Shown piece after piece: positions 1 through 11,790 of a stretch of 64,000 bases of DNA. Positions within the stretch are counted from its first letter, which is position 1. Each line of letters starts with the position of its first letter. The translations under genes and the position numbers were made by a program. The notes under the pieces were generated by a model, which was not told the DNA's origin, did no database searches, and saw only the letters and a program-made list of their open reading frames with translations. Source of the DNA: Dipylidium caninum (Eukaryota > Platyhelminthes > Cestoda > Cyclophyllidea > Dipylidiidae); contig QEYB01001398.1 of NCBI GenBank assembly GCA_017562135.1, positions 248,001-312,000 of the forward strand, written 5' to 3'.

Positions 1-1378
1 AGTAATTAAGTAGTGCATAACCGAAAGGATGCAGTTGTTTGACGACCTTAGAGCCAATTATGAATGACAGGACCATTTGTTATCTTCACTTTAACAGAAA
101 ATTCAAAAACTTTAACGGGGTCGATCGGCCAGTAAAGTACCAAAGAAAGGCCTGAACAGCGAAAAACGTAATATTTTTGGAGTTATGAGTGGAGGAGCTT
201 TAATACACCATCTAGCACGCCAGCAGAACTCGCAGTCGAGGGCGGGGAGAACTGCGCGCCCTTGGGGATTCGTTGGTTCAAGAACCAAAGGGGAACAAAA
301 GAGTCTCCGCGACATGAGCCTTCACCTTGAAAAGACGGTTGACCCTCCACCTAAGCGTCCCTCTAAACTCGACTCCTCCTGTTCTTTTGAGGGAAATTCT
401 CTCAATGTTAAGAACCGCTGTCCTGCGCAGGCTCGGGCTGTGTGTCGATGGCGTGTTAAGACGCTAATGAGATAACATAGTCCTGGCAGCCGCGGTAGAT
501 GAACTGCTGTCTCGCATTTTTGGTCTGCTATTCTTATGCGCCTGTAACTCTTTCAGCTGTCAGTGGCCTCACCCTGTCCTCCCAGAGTCCTCTCCTGGGC
601 TGTGGGACACCGGCGATCCCTGAACCTGTGGCTGACGGGCAGGCCGTGTGAATTGGACAGGTTCGTCAAATCAGTAAGGGCGGCTTCGGTGCAGTCGAAG
701 CGCATCGCGATGTCAGGCGACGGAGGAATCCTCGACTGGAAGGGGAAGCTCACAAGTTTTAGCGCCCTCAGATTGGGCGATTCCGATGCCCCGAGGTTCC
801 GAGCTCCGTGCGCCGCGGGTTTTCCGCTGCCCGAGGTGCCCGCTGGACGCGTGGACGGGGAGAAGGCGACGCGCAGTTGCCTCGACGCACGGTGGGGCGC
901 GAAATGCTTTCCACATTGAAGCCCGAGGCCATCTCCGGCGGAAAGACTTTCCTCGACACCCCAGCAGATCGGCCGCGGGGCGGTCGCTTTTCATCGCCTC
1001 GCCCCGCCCGCCCCGCCGCGACGAGATACTCGCGCCTCTCTGTCGCTGGCCGCGGCTGAAAGGCCAAACGCATTTCCCATGTTTAGAGTGTTGACAGGTT
1101 GGCGGCCAAATCATTGCGCATTTTGTCGACAGAGGAGTTTCACACTTTCTTTTGTTTCGTTAAACGTCTTCGGAGCACCCAACTCTAATTTTCTCTTACT
1201 GCTCGAACCTCTACCTTTCATTTAGTGGGAAAATCATGTCGTCCAGTGATGTGATTTTGCTTTTATGCAAATTGGGACCTGAAGAACAGGACCAGCGCCC
1301 TGTTCGGACAAAATGGCACTGAATTATCGCCGCAGAGGGGAGAAGGCATTGCGAAAGCGCGAAAGAGGCTGTCTGGCG

Positions 1379-1465
1379 TGGGTGGGGGTGGGGGTGGGGG
1401 TGGGGGTGGGGGTGGGAGTGGGGGGTGGGGGGCCGGGGACGGGGACGGGGACGGGGACGGGGGGA
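1379..1465 (+). repeat. G-rich hexanucleotide tracts
   Basis: A GTGGGG-type tract (about 1,379-1,430) is followed directly by GGGGAC repeats (about 1,432-1,465). The many closely spaced G runs on the plus strand satisfy the usual G-quadruplex pattern. The GGGGAC unit recurs in both arms of the large inverted repeat (as GTCCCC near 6,715 and GGGGAC near 11,898). Confidence 0.9.
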
Positions 1466-1874
1466 AAGAGGCCCCGAGGCGAGGAAGCAGGCCAGTGTCG
1501 CCAAAAGCGGTTTGCCACACTCGGTTGTGGCGATTTCCCACCCAAAATGCCCAACAATGCGACCGCCCGCACAGTTGAAGTCGGCGGAACCGTGCCAGTC
1601 GGCGCGCCGTCGTCGTCGCCGTCGCCGTCGAGTGTCCGCTCGCACGGGGACCGCAAGGCGCGCGACGCTGCCGGTCGTGTAACATGCGTTGCAGGAGAGA
1701 AGAGGAGTGAGAAGTCGCAGCCAGGTGGAAGGACTCGATGCACCGATCCCTGGCCAGCTGGAGGAAAGTCCTTCGACGCAACGCGTCAACGGCCTCCGCG
1801 AGTGGCGGCATCGGAGAGGCGAGGAGTTTGGACCGAGGAAGGGGACCCCCGTCTGAGGAGGACCGACTGCTGCC

Positions 1875-2004
1875 GAGGGGAGGAGATGGCGGCTGATGGA
1901 AGGGCAACCGGGCCAGACGACGTCGGAAGCAGAGAATCGCCGCAAACGACTGCGTCTGCTGTCAGTGTGGTGGGCGTGCAGGAAGACAGTCGGCGCCTCG
2001 AAGT
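1875..2004 (+). repeat. ~130 bp dispersed repeat, copy 1
   Basis: This segment reappears in reverse complement at 33,289-33,419 with only a few differences. Both copies start near a GGGGAGGAG stretch and end near GGCGCCTCGAAG. The sequences outside these limits do not match. It encodes nothing recognisable and may be a fragment of an uncharacterised dispersed element. Confidence 0.8.
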
Positions 2005-2163
2005 GGACTGGCGAACAGCCAAAGGAGCGCTTCGAAGGAGTCCGCTCCACAGGTGGCCAAAGTGCGCGACGCAGTGGTTTGGCGGAGGGCGGCCAGCAGT
2101 GGCAAAACCGTGGCGAGGCTGTTTGCTGCTCCCCACCGCGTGTTGGCACCTTGCACCGCGGGG

Positions 2164-2251
2164 CCTCGTCTCGTTCGTCTCGTCTCGTCTCGTCTCGTCT
2201 CGTCTCGTCTCGCCTCGCCTCGCCTCGCCTCGCCTCGCCTCGCCTCGCCTC
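2164..2251 (+). repeat. CTCGT / CGCCT pentanucleotide microsatellite
   Basis: A tract of CTCGT units changes at about 2,211 into CGCCT units. The two blocks differ by a single T/C base per unit, which suggests one ancestral array that diverged and then expanded as two blocks. Confidence 0.92.
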
Positions 2252-2410
2252 CCTCGTTGGGCGGAGAACTCGTTTAATGGCCAAAACTCCTTCACCGCCG
2301 CTTCTTGAGGTCAAATCGCGCTCACGACTCAGCGTGGTGGTAGCAGAGATCAGAGAGTTTGTGGTGTACGTGGACTCGGGGCCAAAATGTGCTAACACCT
2401 CGTTCACAAC

Positions 2411-2475
2411 CTCCCTCGCTCCCTCGCTCCCTCGCTCTCTCGCTCTCTCGCTCTCTGGCTCTCTGGCTCCCTCAC
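2411..2475 (+). repeat. CTCCCTCG/CTCTCTCG imperfect repeat
   Basis: Imperfect eight-base units of the form CTCNCTCG are tandemly repeated and then decay into CTCTCTGG units. It is pyrimidine-rich on the plus strand, with no sign of coding use. Confidence 0.8.
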
Positions 2476-5357
2476 TTCTCTCCTCGCCTTTGCTCTCCCC
2501 GCTCTCCCAGCTTCCACCGCCAACACTGTCACACTGGCACACCGCCTGGGGCAAAAGGTGTTCGCCTGTCGCCGTCACTGGCAGAAGCGACGAGGGCGCG
2601 GGACAGGGCGAGTAGCGCCTCCGCGCGGTCGTGCAGACGAGCAGGAAGGCATCCACGGCCGGTGCGATGCCCCTCGGCCTTCCCTCGGCCCGGGTCGTGG
2701 GACCGGCAGACACCAGGCTTGAGGGCACAGCGGTCGTTCTTCTTGACTTGGCGCGGTCCCCTCGGGGGAGCAAGTCGAGGGCGTGGAGGTTGGCTGTGGC
2801 GGTGTTGGCCATCTTCCAGCCCGCAAGTCTGACGGAAGGAGACCCGGACGCGGCGGTCTAGGGACGTGCACCAGGAACAGGCATTTGATGAGGTAGTCAG
2901 ACTGCTTCCTGAATCCTTGCAGTGTGGTGACTGGGTGGTCGCAGGTGGTGGACTGTAAGCGATGGTTTGAGAGGCGTCAGAGTCGCCCTCTTTTCATTAA
3001 AGCGGCAAAATATTGCCATAAAAAGGCTGAGGGGCCCCGGTGTCCGCCCGAGGATACGGAGGAATTGTCGTGCATCGGGGCCGGGGGAGGGGCAGGAGGG
3101 CGGCGAGATGGTCAGGGCGAACACGGAGTGGAGCAGAACGGGCGAGGCGAGGGGATGAGACATGCCCCTCCTCTCCCCTCCACCCCCCCCTTCGGCCTGC
3201 CCCTCGCATCCCGTATTATCCCCAAAAATGGAACACTTTTCCCGTGTAAACATGGCTTGGCCCACTTTCGAGTCCACCGCAACCTGCCCGTTGCTTCCGG
3301 ACTGCGCTGGTGAAGGCGGTCCGCTCCATGCTCCCGTGGAACCAGTTGGCCAGGCACTCGCCGCCCTCCTCCAGCAGACCATGGCATGTTTTCCCCTTCC
3401 GCGTGCTATTAACGGGTGTAACCGGAGGCTGCGCGAGGGAAGCGGACACTAAATGGCCGACGCTACTCCCCATCAACCTGGTCCTTTCCCCGACGGCCCG
3501 ACTCGACGCATAGTGCACTGCCGCAGAAGATGAGAGTGTCCTGTGTGGGTTGCCAGAGTCCAGGCAGACCTGATGGCAGTTTACGGGCGAAAGGGGGACT
3601 GCAGTTCTTCACCCACATTGCGGCCGTCTTCAGGGAAGGGAAAAAAGGCTCCCGACTGAGTCGGTGGATGGGGTTTACGCCTCCGCCGTGCTGCCGTTGG
3701 GCTGGGGCCGACTCGTCCACCCGCCTCCGCCTGCCATCCGCCAATGGCGGCCCCGACGCCCTGGCGCGGGCAGCGCTCTGGCCTGCGCCCTCGGCCTTGG
3801 CTTCCTGCAAAGACTGCCTCAGAGTGCCGCGGCGGGGACGTTGGGCGGGCAGGAGGCGGGACGGCCTGCTCGGATGGGAAAGCGGAGGGGAGGGGGTCAG
3901 CCTTTTGTGACACAGACCGTGGGAGAACTGACTAGACAGCACTTTTCCTCGTCCCCCTCGAAGTTACCATTCCTTCTGCCGTTGACCCCGACATCACCGG
4001 TTAGTAAAGACGGCGAGGAGGCGGCGGTGGCGCTTAACGGTCCATGCCATGAGGAGGCTGTTCACGAAGCGTCTTTCCACCCGGCTCAAACTGACTGAGA
4101 GAGATTCTCGGGCTGCGGGTCCCTCTTATATCGCCAGGCTCGCCAAACTGCGACTGCACATGTTCGCCTCCGCTTAGACTTACTCGCGTTGAAAGGAATC
4201 GGTCCTGGAAGCGGCCGCTGGTTACGATTCTGCACGGCCAGTCAGGGAACTAGACTGTCTCATTATTTCTGCCTTGCCTTTCCACGCAAGGTCCGGACAC
4301 TGTCACTTCAGCGTGGCCTGGGCTTCCACCTCTGCGGGAGCCCACGGATACCTGGGGGTCCCTTCTGTTGAGAGGCGGGCGGCCCTGACGGCACATCTTG
4401 CACTGCCGGCCTCTCAGTGGACGGCTGGAGGGCGATGGCGCGGAGGTGGCGCCTTGGCGCGTGGGAGAGCAGCGCCGTCCCACCGCCGCCCGTGAAATTC
4501 ACGAATTCCCTTCGGGGCTTGGAGACGCGTCACGGGGGCCGATGTCCCCGTTTCTCCACTTTCCGTCGGTCACCCTCTTCATAGTCTCCTGATTTTCGTC
4601 CGGGAGTGCGAATCCAGCGTTGCATGCACGAAGTCAACAAGGCGCAGAATGTACCAAATATGTTCGAAGGGAAGTGATGTCCGCAATACCCACAGACCCA
4701 AATAGGACACTGCGTCGGGCGACAAAGTCCTCAGGGGTTCACCGGCGCATCGAAGCCGCATTCCTTATCCTCAGACAGTCAAGTCCTCCCTGCCTGACGC
4801 CCAGGAGGGTGATGAAGGGAGCCCACGACCCAGTATGTCGGGCTGAAGTAGCATCAACCTTTTATAGAAAGTCGCTCAATGAAATGAATCCACGAGAGGC
4901 AAAAGAGCCGTCTTTTCTGGACCCTCATTTTGCCATGTGATGGTGTTGGGGTCCGGACGACTTCGCCTTTATGTGGTGGGAAGGGGAAGGACGCAAAGTC
5001 TGGAGGCCACGGGGGACGACGAAGGACTCTGGTGACCCCGCGAAGCGTGCGCCTTGCCTTGGTGGAAAGAGACCCCTTTGGAATGATTGACGTCTGACGG
5101 CGAGAAATGGGCAAAGGAGGCGGGCACTCTGCCACTCTGTCCTCCCCCTCTTTAGAGGCGGGAACATCAGCCTCCAGCACCGTCTGGCACCTTCAACTCC
5201 GGCTCAGCGCCCGGGGTTTGCCTCAGCCACCGCGAGGTGGTGCGCAGCCATGGAGGGCGATGCACCGCGGGGCGACTTCCGCGGAGGCTGAGGGTGAAAC
5301 GGCTCGCAATAACGTCTGATAGCGGCCAGGAAATCTAATACCTCATTCTATTTCAAG

Positions 5358-6851
5358 GCGGACATTTGTCAGAGTGGAATATCTACAACAATTTTCGTCA
5401 CGACCTCAATGCGATTTGGGGACGGCGTTGACCGGGGGGAGCGGGGGGCGGAGCTGGGACGGAGTGGAGTGGAGGGGCAAATTCTACCAGGATCTCGGAA
5501 ATCACCAAAAAGCCGTCGGCAGAATGAACAGCAGCATTGTCCCTGTTGCCCCACCCATATCCACCTGTTGTTAATGGGTGCAAGTGGAAATATATTTTAA
5601 TTGACATTTAAACACTTCCCAATGTGCGCCAATCGCGTAGAATCGCCATGCACAACTCTGCCGCCAGCAACAGGCCACTCATTCGCCCTCTTCTGCAGCA
5701 CTTCACCCACCTCGTCTGCGGCGCAGCCACTTTCCGCCTCAACGCGCGGTCCGTCGCGCCACCAGCACAGCCCGCCTTCCAGCCGCCTCGCCTCAACCGA
5801 CTGCACTCCGTGGCCAATTAACACAACGGCGCTCTTTGGTTGCATTGCCCACTCACCTTAGTCCCGAGTTGCAACCAAACACTCCCACTCACTTTGGCAC
5901 TTCCTCTTATGTCTTTTCACACTCACATTCACACACTGCCAACAGACACGTTTGTCAGGCCTGTCTCCTCTCTGATTGTCGATGCCGCTGAGTTTGTGTG
6001 CTTCCGAACCGGAGTGGATGCTCCCCCACTGCCGGCGAGCGTCCGCGTGGAAGACGCAGGGTTGCGCTGATTGCCCTCCTTACTGGAGTCCGTGTGAATC
6101 GCATGTGGCGAATGCGAACTTCTGGTCCCTGTGGTGCGCGGCCACGCCGACCTCCACCGAGTCTGGTCGAGCAGGCGGCCGCCTCACTGGGGCAGTGGCC
6201 AAGCGGAACTGGTCAGGAGACGAACCTCACCGGAGTGTGGGAACCGCGGGAGGCAATAATGAAACCTGCCACAACGTCTCGATGGCCAACTCGTCGGAAA
6301 TTATTTGAACTACTGCAGCCAAATTGAGGGACTTTTCCTGGAAAGAAGCCTGAAAGAATCCCACTCCTATCCGGCGGGGTGGCGGGGGGCTGCTTTCCGC
6401 AAATTATGCTGAGAATGTCATGAATCGCTCATACATTTGAGGCAGGGCGCTCACAGCTGCCATTCCCCCCATCCCCCCTCCGCGCCCTCCGCGCCCCTCC
6501 CCGATTGCTCCTCTCGGCCTGACCTCTTCCTCTGCTAACCCCATGGCTGATTGGCCAGGCGCGGACACGCCGAGACTTTATTTGCCAAGCGGCGGGAGCG
6601 AGGTCACCCCCCCCCCCTCCGCCGACACTATCCCCACCCGGACGCCGCTGGTGCGGGCAGGACTGTTGAGCTCGAACCTGGTGTGAGGTGGGTGATGACT
6701 GCGCCGTCACTCGTCCCCGTCCCCGTCCCCGTCCCGTCCCCGTCAACCCGGAGCTGTCACAGTTCTTGCAACCGACCTGTGACCACTCCACCCTCCACGC
6801 ACCGATGAGTTACCTGGTCGTTTTATCTCCACTTTTGAAAAGCTGTCACTG
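5358..6851 (+). repeat. Left arm of 1.49 kb inverted repeat
   Basis: The whole segment matches the reverse complement of 11,791-13,282. The outer edge is at GCGGACATTTG and the inner edge at AGCTGTCACTG, beyond which the flanks diverge at once. In the parts compared by eye the arms differ mainly by one- or two-base length changes, many in short homopolymers, with very few substitutions. A GTCCCC microsatellite near 6,715 lies inside the arm. I see no transposase, LTR or target-site duplication. It may be a recent inverted segmental duplication, a large foldback element, or an assembly artefact. Confidence 0.93.
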
Positions 6852-9800
6852 GACTACAACCACTGTGGAAAGTCACCTTCGTTCCAGCTTGTCACTAAAA
6901 GCAAACAAATGGGAACAAAACTGGTCGAAAGCTTCCATCGTGATCTTCGGTCATTTGTTCTTCGTGCTCTAGCCGAACACTCGGCCAGTCCGGCGTGCCG
7001 ACGCCCTCCTCGACGGTGTCGGCGGTGACGGCGACATCATGTCAAGAGCGGCTGCGCACACGAAGGCGCTTCTTGCCCGGAGCCGCCTTCAGCCCGTTGG
7101 TGGCGAATCAAAGTGCCGACTTGGTCGAATGCCCTCGCCCGAAATGCCGTAGCTGCCATCTGGACACCCCCCGATGGGGAGCGACGAGCACCTCCAACTA
7201 GACGGTGGTCATGCCACGACAGGTGACTTCAGACCTGCCTTTCTTTCCAATAAGAAGACATATTTACCGACGGTGATCTTTCTTCCGCATTTGAGATTAA
7301 TTGAGTGCCGAAAACTGCCCTTGACTGCAAGAGTCGCGCAGCCAGAGGGCGACAGGGTCGAGCACTTCGGTGCCTGAGTGTACGAGACGAGGGTGGCGTG
7401 AAGTGGACCCGGAGAAGGGACTGGCGCGGTCGAGGCCACTCGGACCCGAGTCGGGCTGCAGGGGAATGGGTCGCGGGTTCCGTCAAACGGTCCGGCAGAT
7501 CGCCCTCCGCCATGGCCCGTGCGAACCGTTGCACCCGTCGCAGCCATAAATGGTCTTGGTTTCCTGCGCTGCCCACAAAAAGCCGCTTCATCTCGGATGG
7601 CGCCCCTTCAAAATGGTCCAGAGTGGAGGCGGAGTGGAGGTGGGGCTCACAAACCGAAGTGTGTTTTTCCCCAACGCTTCCCTGCAACGCGATTCCCCGC
7701 GGCCATTTTCGGCGGTCGCGGCTCCACGGGGCTCACAGCCCCCACACCTCACCGGCGCACGAGCCGCCTCATGCGTCGCTGTGGGGCAAAGCCTTGACTC
7801 CCATTGCCCCGGAGACACTCGTCCAGACGCTTCGCGGCGTTCAGCGACGCCCCAGATCGCCCTTGGTGCCTCATCGCGGAGAACGTCCTGTTATTTGGCT
7901 CTCCGATCCCGCAATCCGATGCCCGCACCACGCATATGGGGTAAAGTAGAGTGCGCGGGCGTTCGGGGAAGCTTTTGATTTTCCCAGCTAAGTGGGGCGT
8001 CGGAACCGGCGTTAGGGGCATCAGCACTCCGCGAGACGAGTTGTTCCACCCGTAATCTTCCCCTGCTGAGAGAAGAGGAGGCCGAGGCGGCGTGGGCGTC
8101 GGACTTGCCTCCGAGCCGACCACGTCGGGTCGAGCGGTCACCGCTTGGCGGCGTCTGCCGCTTTCAGTTGCCCCATTTGTGGCTGTGGGATATGTCAAGT
8201 GGCGCGCGATGGAGTGGAGAGGAAAACTCATCCTTTCGAGGAAAAGGTAAGTGAGGAGTCCTGACACGCCGGAGTTATGGTGCCATTCGTTTGGTTGCAA
8301 GTGAGGAAGCCCCGAGGCTCCACGAAAACTGTCTGCAACCTCCTTTTCTCATCACTGTGGCATCATTTGCACTTTGACCGCAAGCACGAGGAAATGTTTC
8401 TGGGAAGAAGGGGAAGAAGGAATCCTTAGGGGACGACTCCTGTCCATCGGCTTCCCGAGGTGGGCGCGTGGGGGGGAGGGGGGACGGAGGGAGTTGGATG
8501 GCGACGACGAAGCCGCCTTTGTCGCGTAGGTCGAGCGTCCTTGTCTCGTCCGACGGGCGGACCGACTTATACAGGTCAGCGCGGATCATCCACTCGCCCT
8601 CCATTCCCTATTTCCTCGGTGCACTTTCGCCTGCAGCACAGACGTTGCGTCGGTGCCTGCGTCCCGGCGAGCGCGGTGTCTTCGTCCTCCGCCGCATTGG
8701 CACGCTGCTCGCCATTTGTCATCCGAAGGCCAGTCAATCCGCATTGCCCTCCGGCGATCTGCCAACCCGTCCACGCTCAATTTAGACCCCCCCCGAAATA
8801 CCAAAAAGGCAGGTGTCAGGCGTCTCTCCCTTACGGTGTCAGCTGTCCGCCTCGCTTTCATGACCTGCCGCCTTGTGCCCGCTGACTTGCGCCAAACAAC
8901 CCGCTTGTTTGGCCGACGGGCACGGCTCTGACAACTTTGTGGGCGTCGAGGAGACTGCGATGGACAGGCCGATCGTGTGGAGAGCTTTCTCCTGTCAAAA
9001 GTGTGAGCAAAATAGCTCTTACCTCCAATGAAAACGGGACGAATCACGGGGGGATATGCTACTCACTGGACCAAATAAGTAGTATTGACTAGTGCGCGGT
9101 CTAAATATAGGGAGGAATTTCACACGGTTGACTTTGACGCTCTGCAAGGCTAATCGCATGGCAAAAAGGAGAAAGTGTGTCCACGCCACGAGAGGCTCTA
9201 TTTGAGACCACAAAATCAGCGACGATGACGACGACGACGACGACTCCGCGATTTGCTGTCCCGTCTTACCGCCATGCATCCATCTGCGCACGAGCGAACA
9301 ACTCTCTCCACCGCGCATGAGGACTCCACTCCCACTGGGCGCAGAAATACACCGTCATGTGATGCCACAGCGGCGAAGTCCGCCTGCACACAACGGCGGA
9401 GGCCTGGTTGATGTCACCGCCGCGTGGGGAGGGCGAGGAGGGCGTTCTGTTGCGGACATCGGATACCCTGTCCACCCGCGCGGTCGGTGCAAAAATTGAG
9501 CTTTGCCGCTGGGGACATCGTCGAGTGTGAGGTTGTTTTTGCCTCAGGCGAGCGTCCTTTTTTAGTTGGATCGAAGAGTTGACATGCGAATAAGTGGGCG
9601 AAAGGTTGTGCAGACAAAAGCTCTGCACGACTGTTTCAGAGGCGTTATCCGCTAAGAGTGACCCCGACTTACGTCTTGGGCCTCGGATGTCCCGATCAAC
9701 TGCATCTCTGCGATCGAAAGGTGGCTTCCAATGGGGGAAGAACACCGTCCGGAGGATGCGCGTCTTCAGCCGAGCATCCAACCGCCACGGTGACGGTGGC

Positions 9801-10715
9801 GCTCCCTCCCGGACGGGAGTGAGGGCGCGCTCTCCCCTCCGAAGGCCGCCCTGCTTGTTCAGGGCCGGCGAGCGAGTCAACCACCTGATATGTGGTGGCG
9901 CCTTCTTCACCAAGCATGCACTGACCCCATTTGAATCTCCCCCGGGAGGAGGCGTTCAGGCCTACGCACGGGGGGAGCCGCGCGCAGCGCGCCGCGATGG
10001 TGCTCGTGTCGGCAGGTCGCGGATCCGCGGGACGAGGTCGAGTGGCGGCACCGAGCCGCACGATGTTCAGCGAATGGCTGAATTGGCCTTGTGCGGCCGT
10101 GTTTAGTTCCGCAAAGGTAAACTGGCTACTGCCCACCTGGGATATGTGTTATACCAGCAGAAAGAACACTCCGTGGCTCATGAAGGCAATAAATTTTTTA
10201 ATAAACACCTCGGTAAATCTCCAACTTCTCTCGCCCCGCCGCGGCCCGGGTCGTCTCTCGGGCCTCGTCTTCTGAAGCACGTGGAACCGGGCACTTTGGA
10301 GGGCTGGGGGCGAGGAGGACGGAACTCCGTGTCAGATCGGATCACAGGCGCGGACAGTTACACAGTGCGTGGTAATTCAGTACAACTTGACGGAGTTGGC
10401 GTGGGTGCTGCAGACAATGTCTGGCGTGGTGGCAGTGAGGGAGAATCGGTAACATCTTCACGAAATAAAATTTAAAACATTAATAAACTGAAACCCATCT
10501 ACTCAATTGTTTCTACTTTACATAAGACACAATTAAGTGGACGATTATCTTTATTAGTGTGTGTTTTTTACAATTTCTCTCAGCTAAGGCAGGATGTCAG
10601 ATTAAATGTAAGTCGCGTCTGATTGGTGGAAATCAAGCAGGCTGCTGATTGGTTCCCACAAGGACATAGTATTCTCGGTTCATGGGAAAAGAGCCATCAT
10701 TTCGCAAAGAGTTAA
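6852..10715. other. Loop of the inverted repeat upstream of the receptor
   Basis: This is the unique DNA between the left arm and the receptor start codon. It is GC-rich to about 10,430, then turns AT-rich just before the gene, where a promoter or 5' untranslated region would lie. A GAC trinucleotide tract is at 9,221-9,244. No coding exon or RNA gene was recognised. Confidence 0.5.
9221..9244 (+). repeat. (GAC)n trinucleotide repeat
   Basis: About eight GAC units, one carrying a T in place of C. It is a short simple repeat outside any recognised exon. Confidence 0.85.
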
Positions 10716-11207
10716 ATGGCCCGGGTTAATATCTCTTGTCTCCCCAGGTTATATCAAAACTTCTCCCTCTCCACAGAGGGGAGTTTAGAGACCTACCTCC
10801 TAAGGTGTCTCAATCTCTCCGCCAACGCCTCAATGCTGCACCTGCTTAAAAGTGAACTAACGGTGATTCAGGAGGCCAATCGTCTACGCGAACCCGAGCT
10901 CATTGCATTAATCGCGGTGAATACTACACTGATGCTTTTTGGAGCCGCCGGGGCTCTGGTCCTAATCGCGGCAGTGGTGCGCAAACCGCGTATGCGGACA
11001 CCACGGACTCTCCTCACGGTGAATCTGGCGGTCTCCGATTTGACCCTCTGCCTCTTCACTCAGCCCTTCAACCTCATCCGCACCCTCCACTGGCACTACG
11101 AATGGCAATTCGGAGAGGTGATGTGCAAATTCACCTCCTTCGCTCAGGCCACCAACGTCTTCGTGGCCACCATGAGCATCGCCGTCATCGCCCTCGACCG
11201 GTTTAAC
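10716..11207 (+). CDS. NPF/NPY-type receptor exon 1 (N-terminus, TM1-TM3)
   Basis: The exon holds 164 codons. An in-frame TAA immediately precedes the ATG, which fixes the start unless an unseen upstream exon is spliced in between. The extracellular N-terminus has four N-glycosylation sequons (NIS, NFS, NLS, NAS). TM1 is about residues 67-91, followed by RKPRMRTPRT. TM2 carries NLAVSDL, and TM3 follows the conserved Cys and ends in IALDRFN. The exon stops in phase 0 at the donor GTAAGG, exactly after the DRF motif, a common intron site in this receptor family. TM1 has GAAGALVLI where GN is expected, so Asn1.50 is replaced by Ala. The exon lies wholly inside the loop between the inverted-repeat arms. 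Confidence 0.9.
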
Positions 11208-11483
11208 GTAAGGCTGGAAACGCCCTTCACTGTTTTCTTTTTGCTTTCTTACAGACGCTTAGGCGTCTTTCTGGTTACCAGCGGATTTGCTCATTTCTCG
11301 TAGCACAACCGTCACTGGTTTTTTATGGTGGAAAAAGTAGAGAATCCATTCATTCACCAGTAACACATTCTAATCGCCTCCGATCTAGCGTACTTCGACA
11401 GGGTCGCACCTAATCTAGTAATCGAACGAGAAATCCACCTCATTTTCGCGATTGCAAACCCAGTGATGTTATCTCCCCTTTGG

Positions 11484-11572
11484 CCTCCCCCCTCCCCCCT
11501 CCCCCGCCCTCTCGCCCTCTCGCCTCCTCCTCCACCTCCTTCCCTCCCCTCCCCATCCGTCCCCGCTCCCCA
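11484..11572 (+). repeat. C/T-rich tract in receptor intron 1
   Basis: An imperfect CCTCCCC-type polypyrimidine stretch. The complementary strand is G-rich with several runs of four or more G. Confidence 0.8.
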
Positions 11573-11790
11573 GCCGCGAATTATGACACTTTTTGCCAAC
11601 CGCACACTAAGCTTAATCCAACCCGTGACTCCCTCTGTGCCACCGCTGGAGGACCGGACGTCAAAGGCGTTTTTGCCGAGTGGGAAATGCGCATTTCATA
11701 AATACTCACTAGAATTTGGCCTGTCAGGGAGTTGCCGACACTCGTGCAGAGCGGCCAACACCGCGTACCGTTTCAAAGCTGAAAAAAGTG

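Larger units (their letters stand above)
1..5357. other. GC-rich non-coding block
   Basis: I recognise no gene here. The stretch is GC-rich from about 500 onward and holds several simple-repeat tracts and one dispersed ~130 bp repeat, listed separately. Long open frames on both strands (for example 1,211-2,812 minus) run straight through microsatellites, overlap one another in several frames and resemble no known family, so I treat them as composition artefacts. It lies upstream of the plus-strand receptor and could hold its regulatory DNA, but no specific element can be named. Confidence 0.6.

Noticed and set aside
1211..2812. 533-codon open frame on the minus strand, with overlapping plus-strand frames
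   Set aside because: It runs through at least three microsatellites whose translation gives runs of Pro-His, Arg-Arg-Asp-Glu and Ser-Arg repeats, and similar-length frames exist in several phases. GC-rich composition explains it.
6190..6215. tRNA-Leu/Ser-like GGCCAAGCGG inside the left repeat arm
   Set aside because: No B box or acceptor-stem pairing follows; the same sequence recurs in the right arm only because of the inverted repeat.
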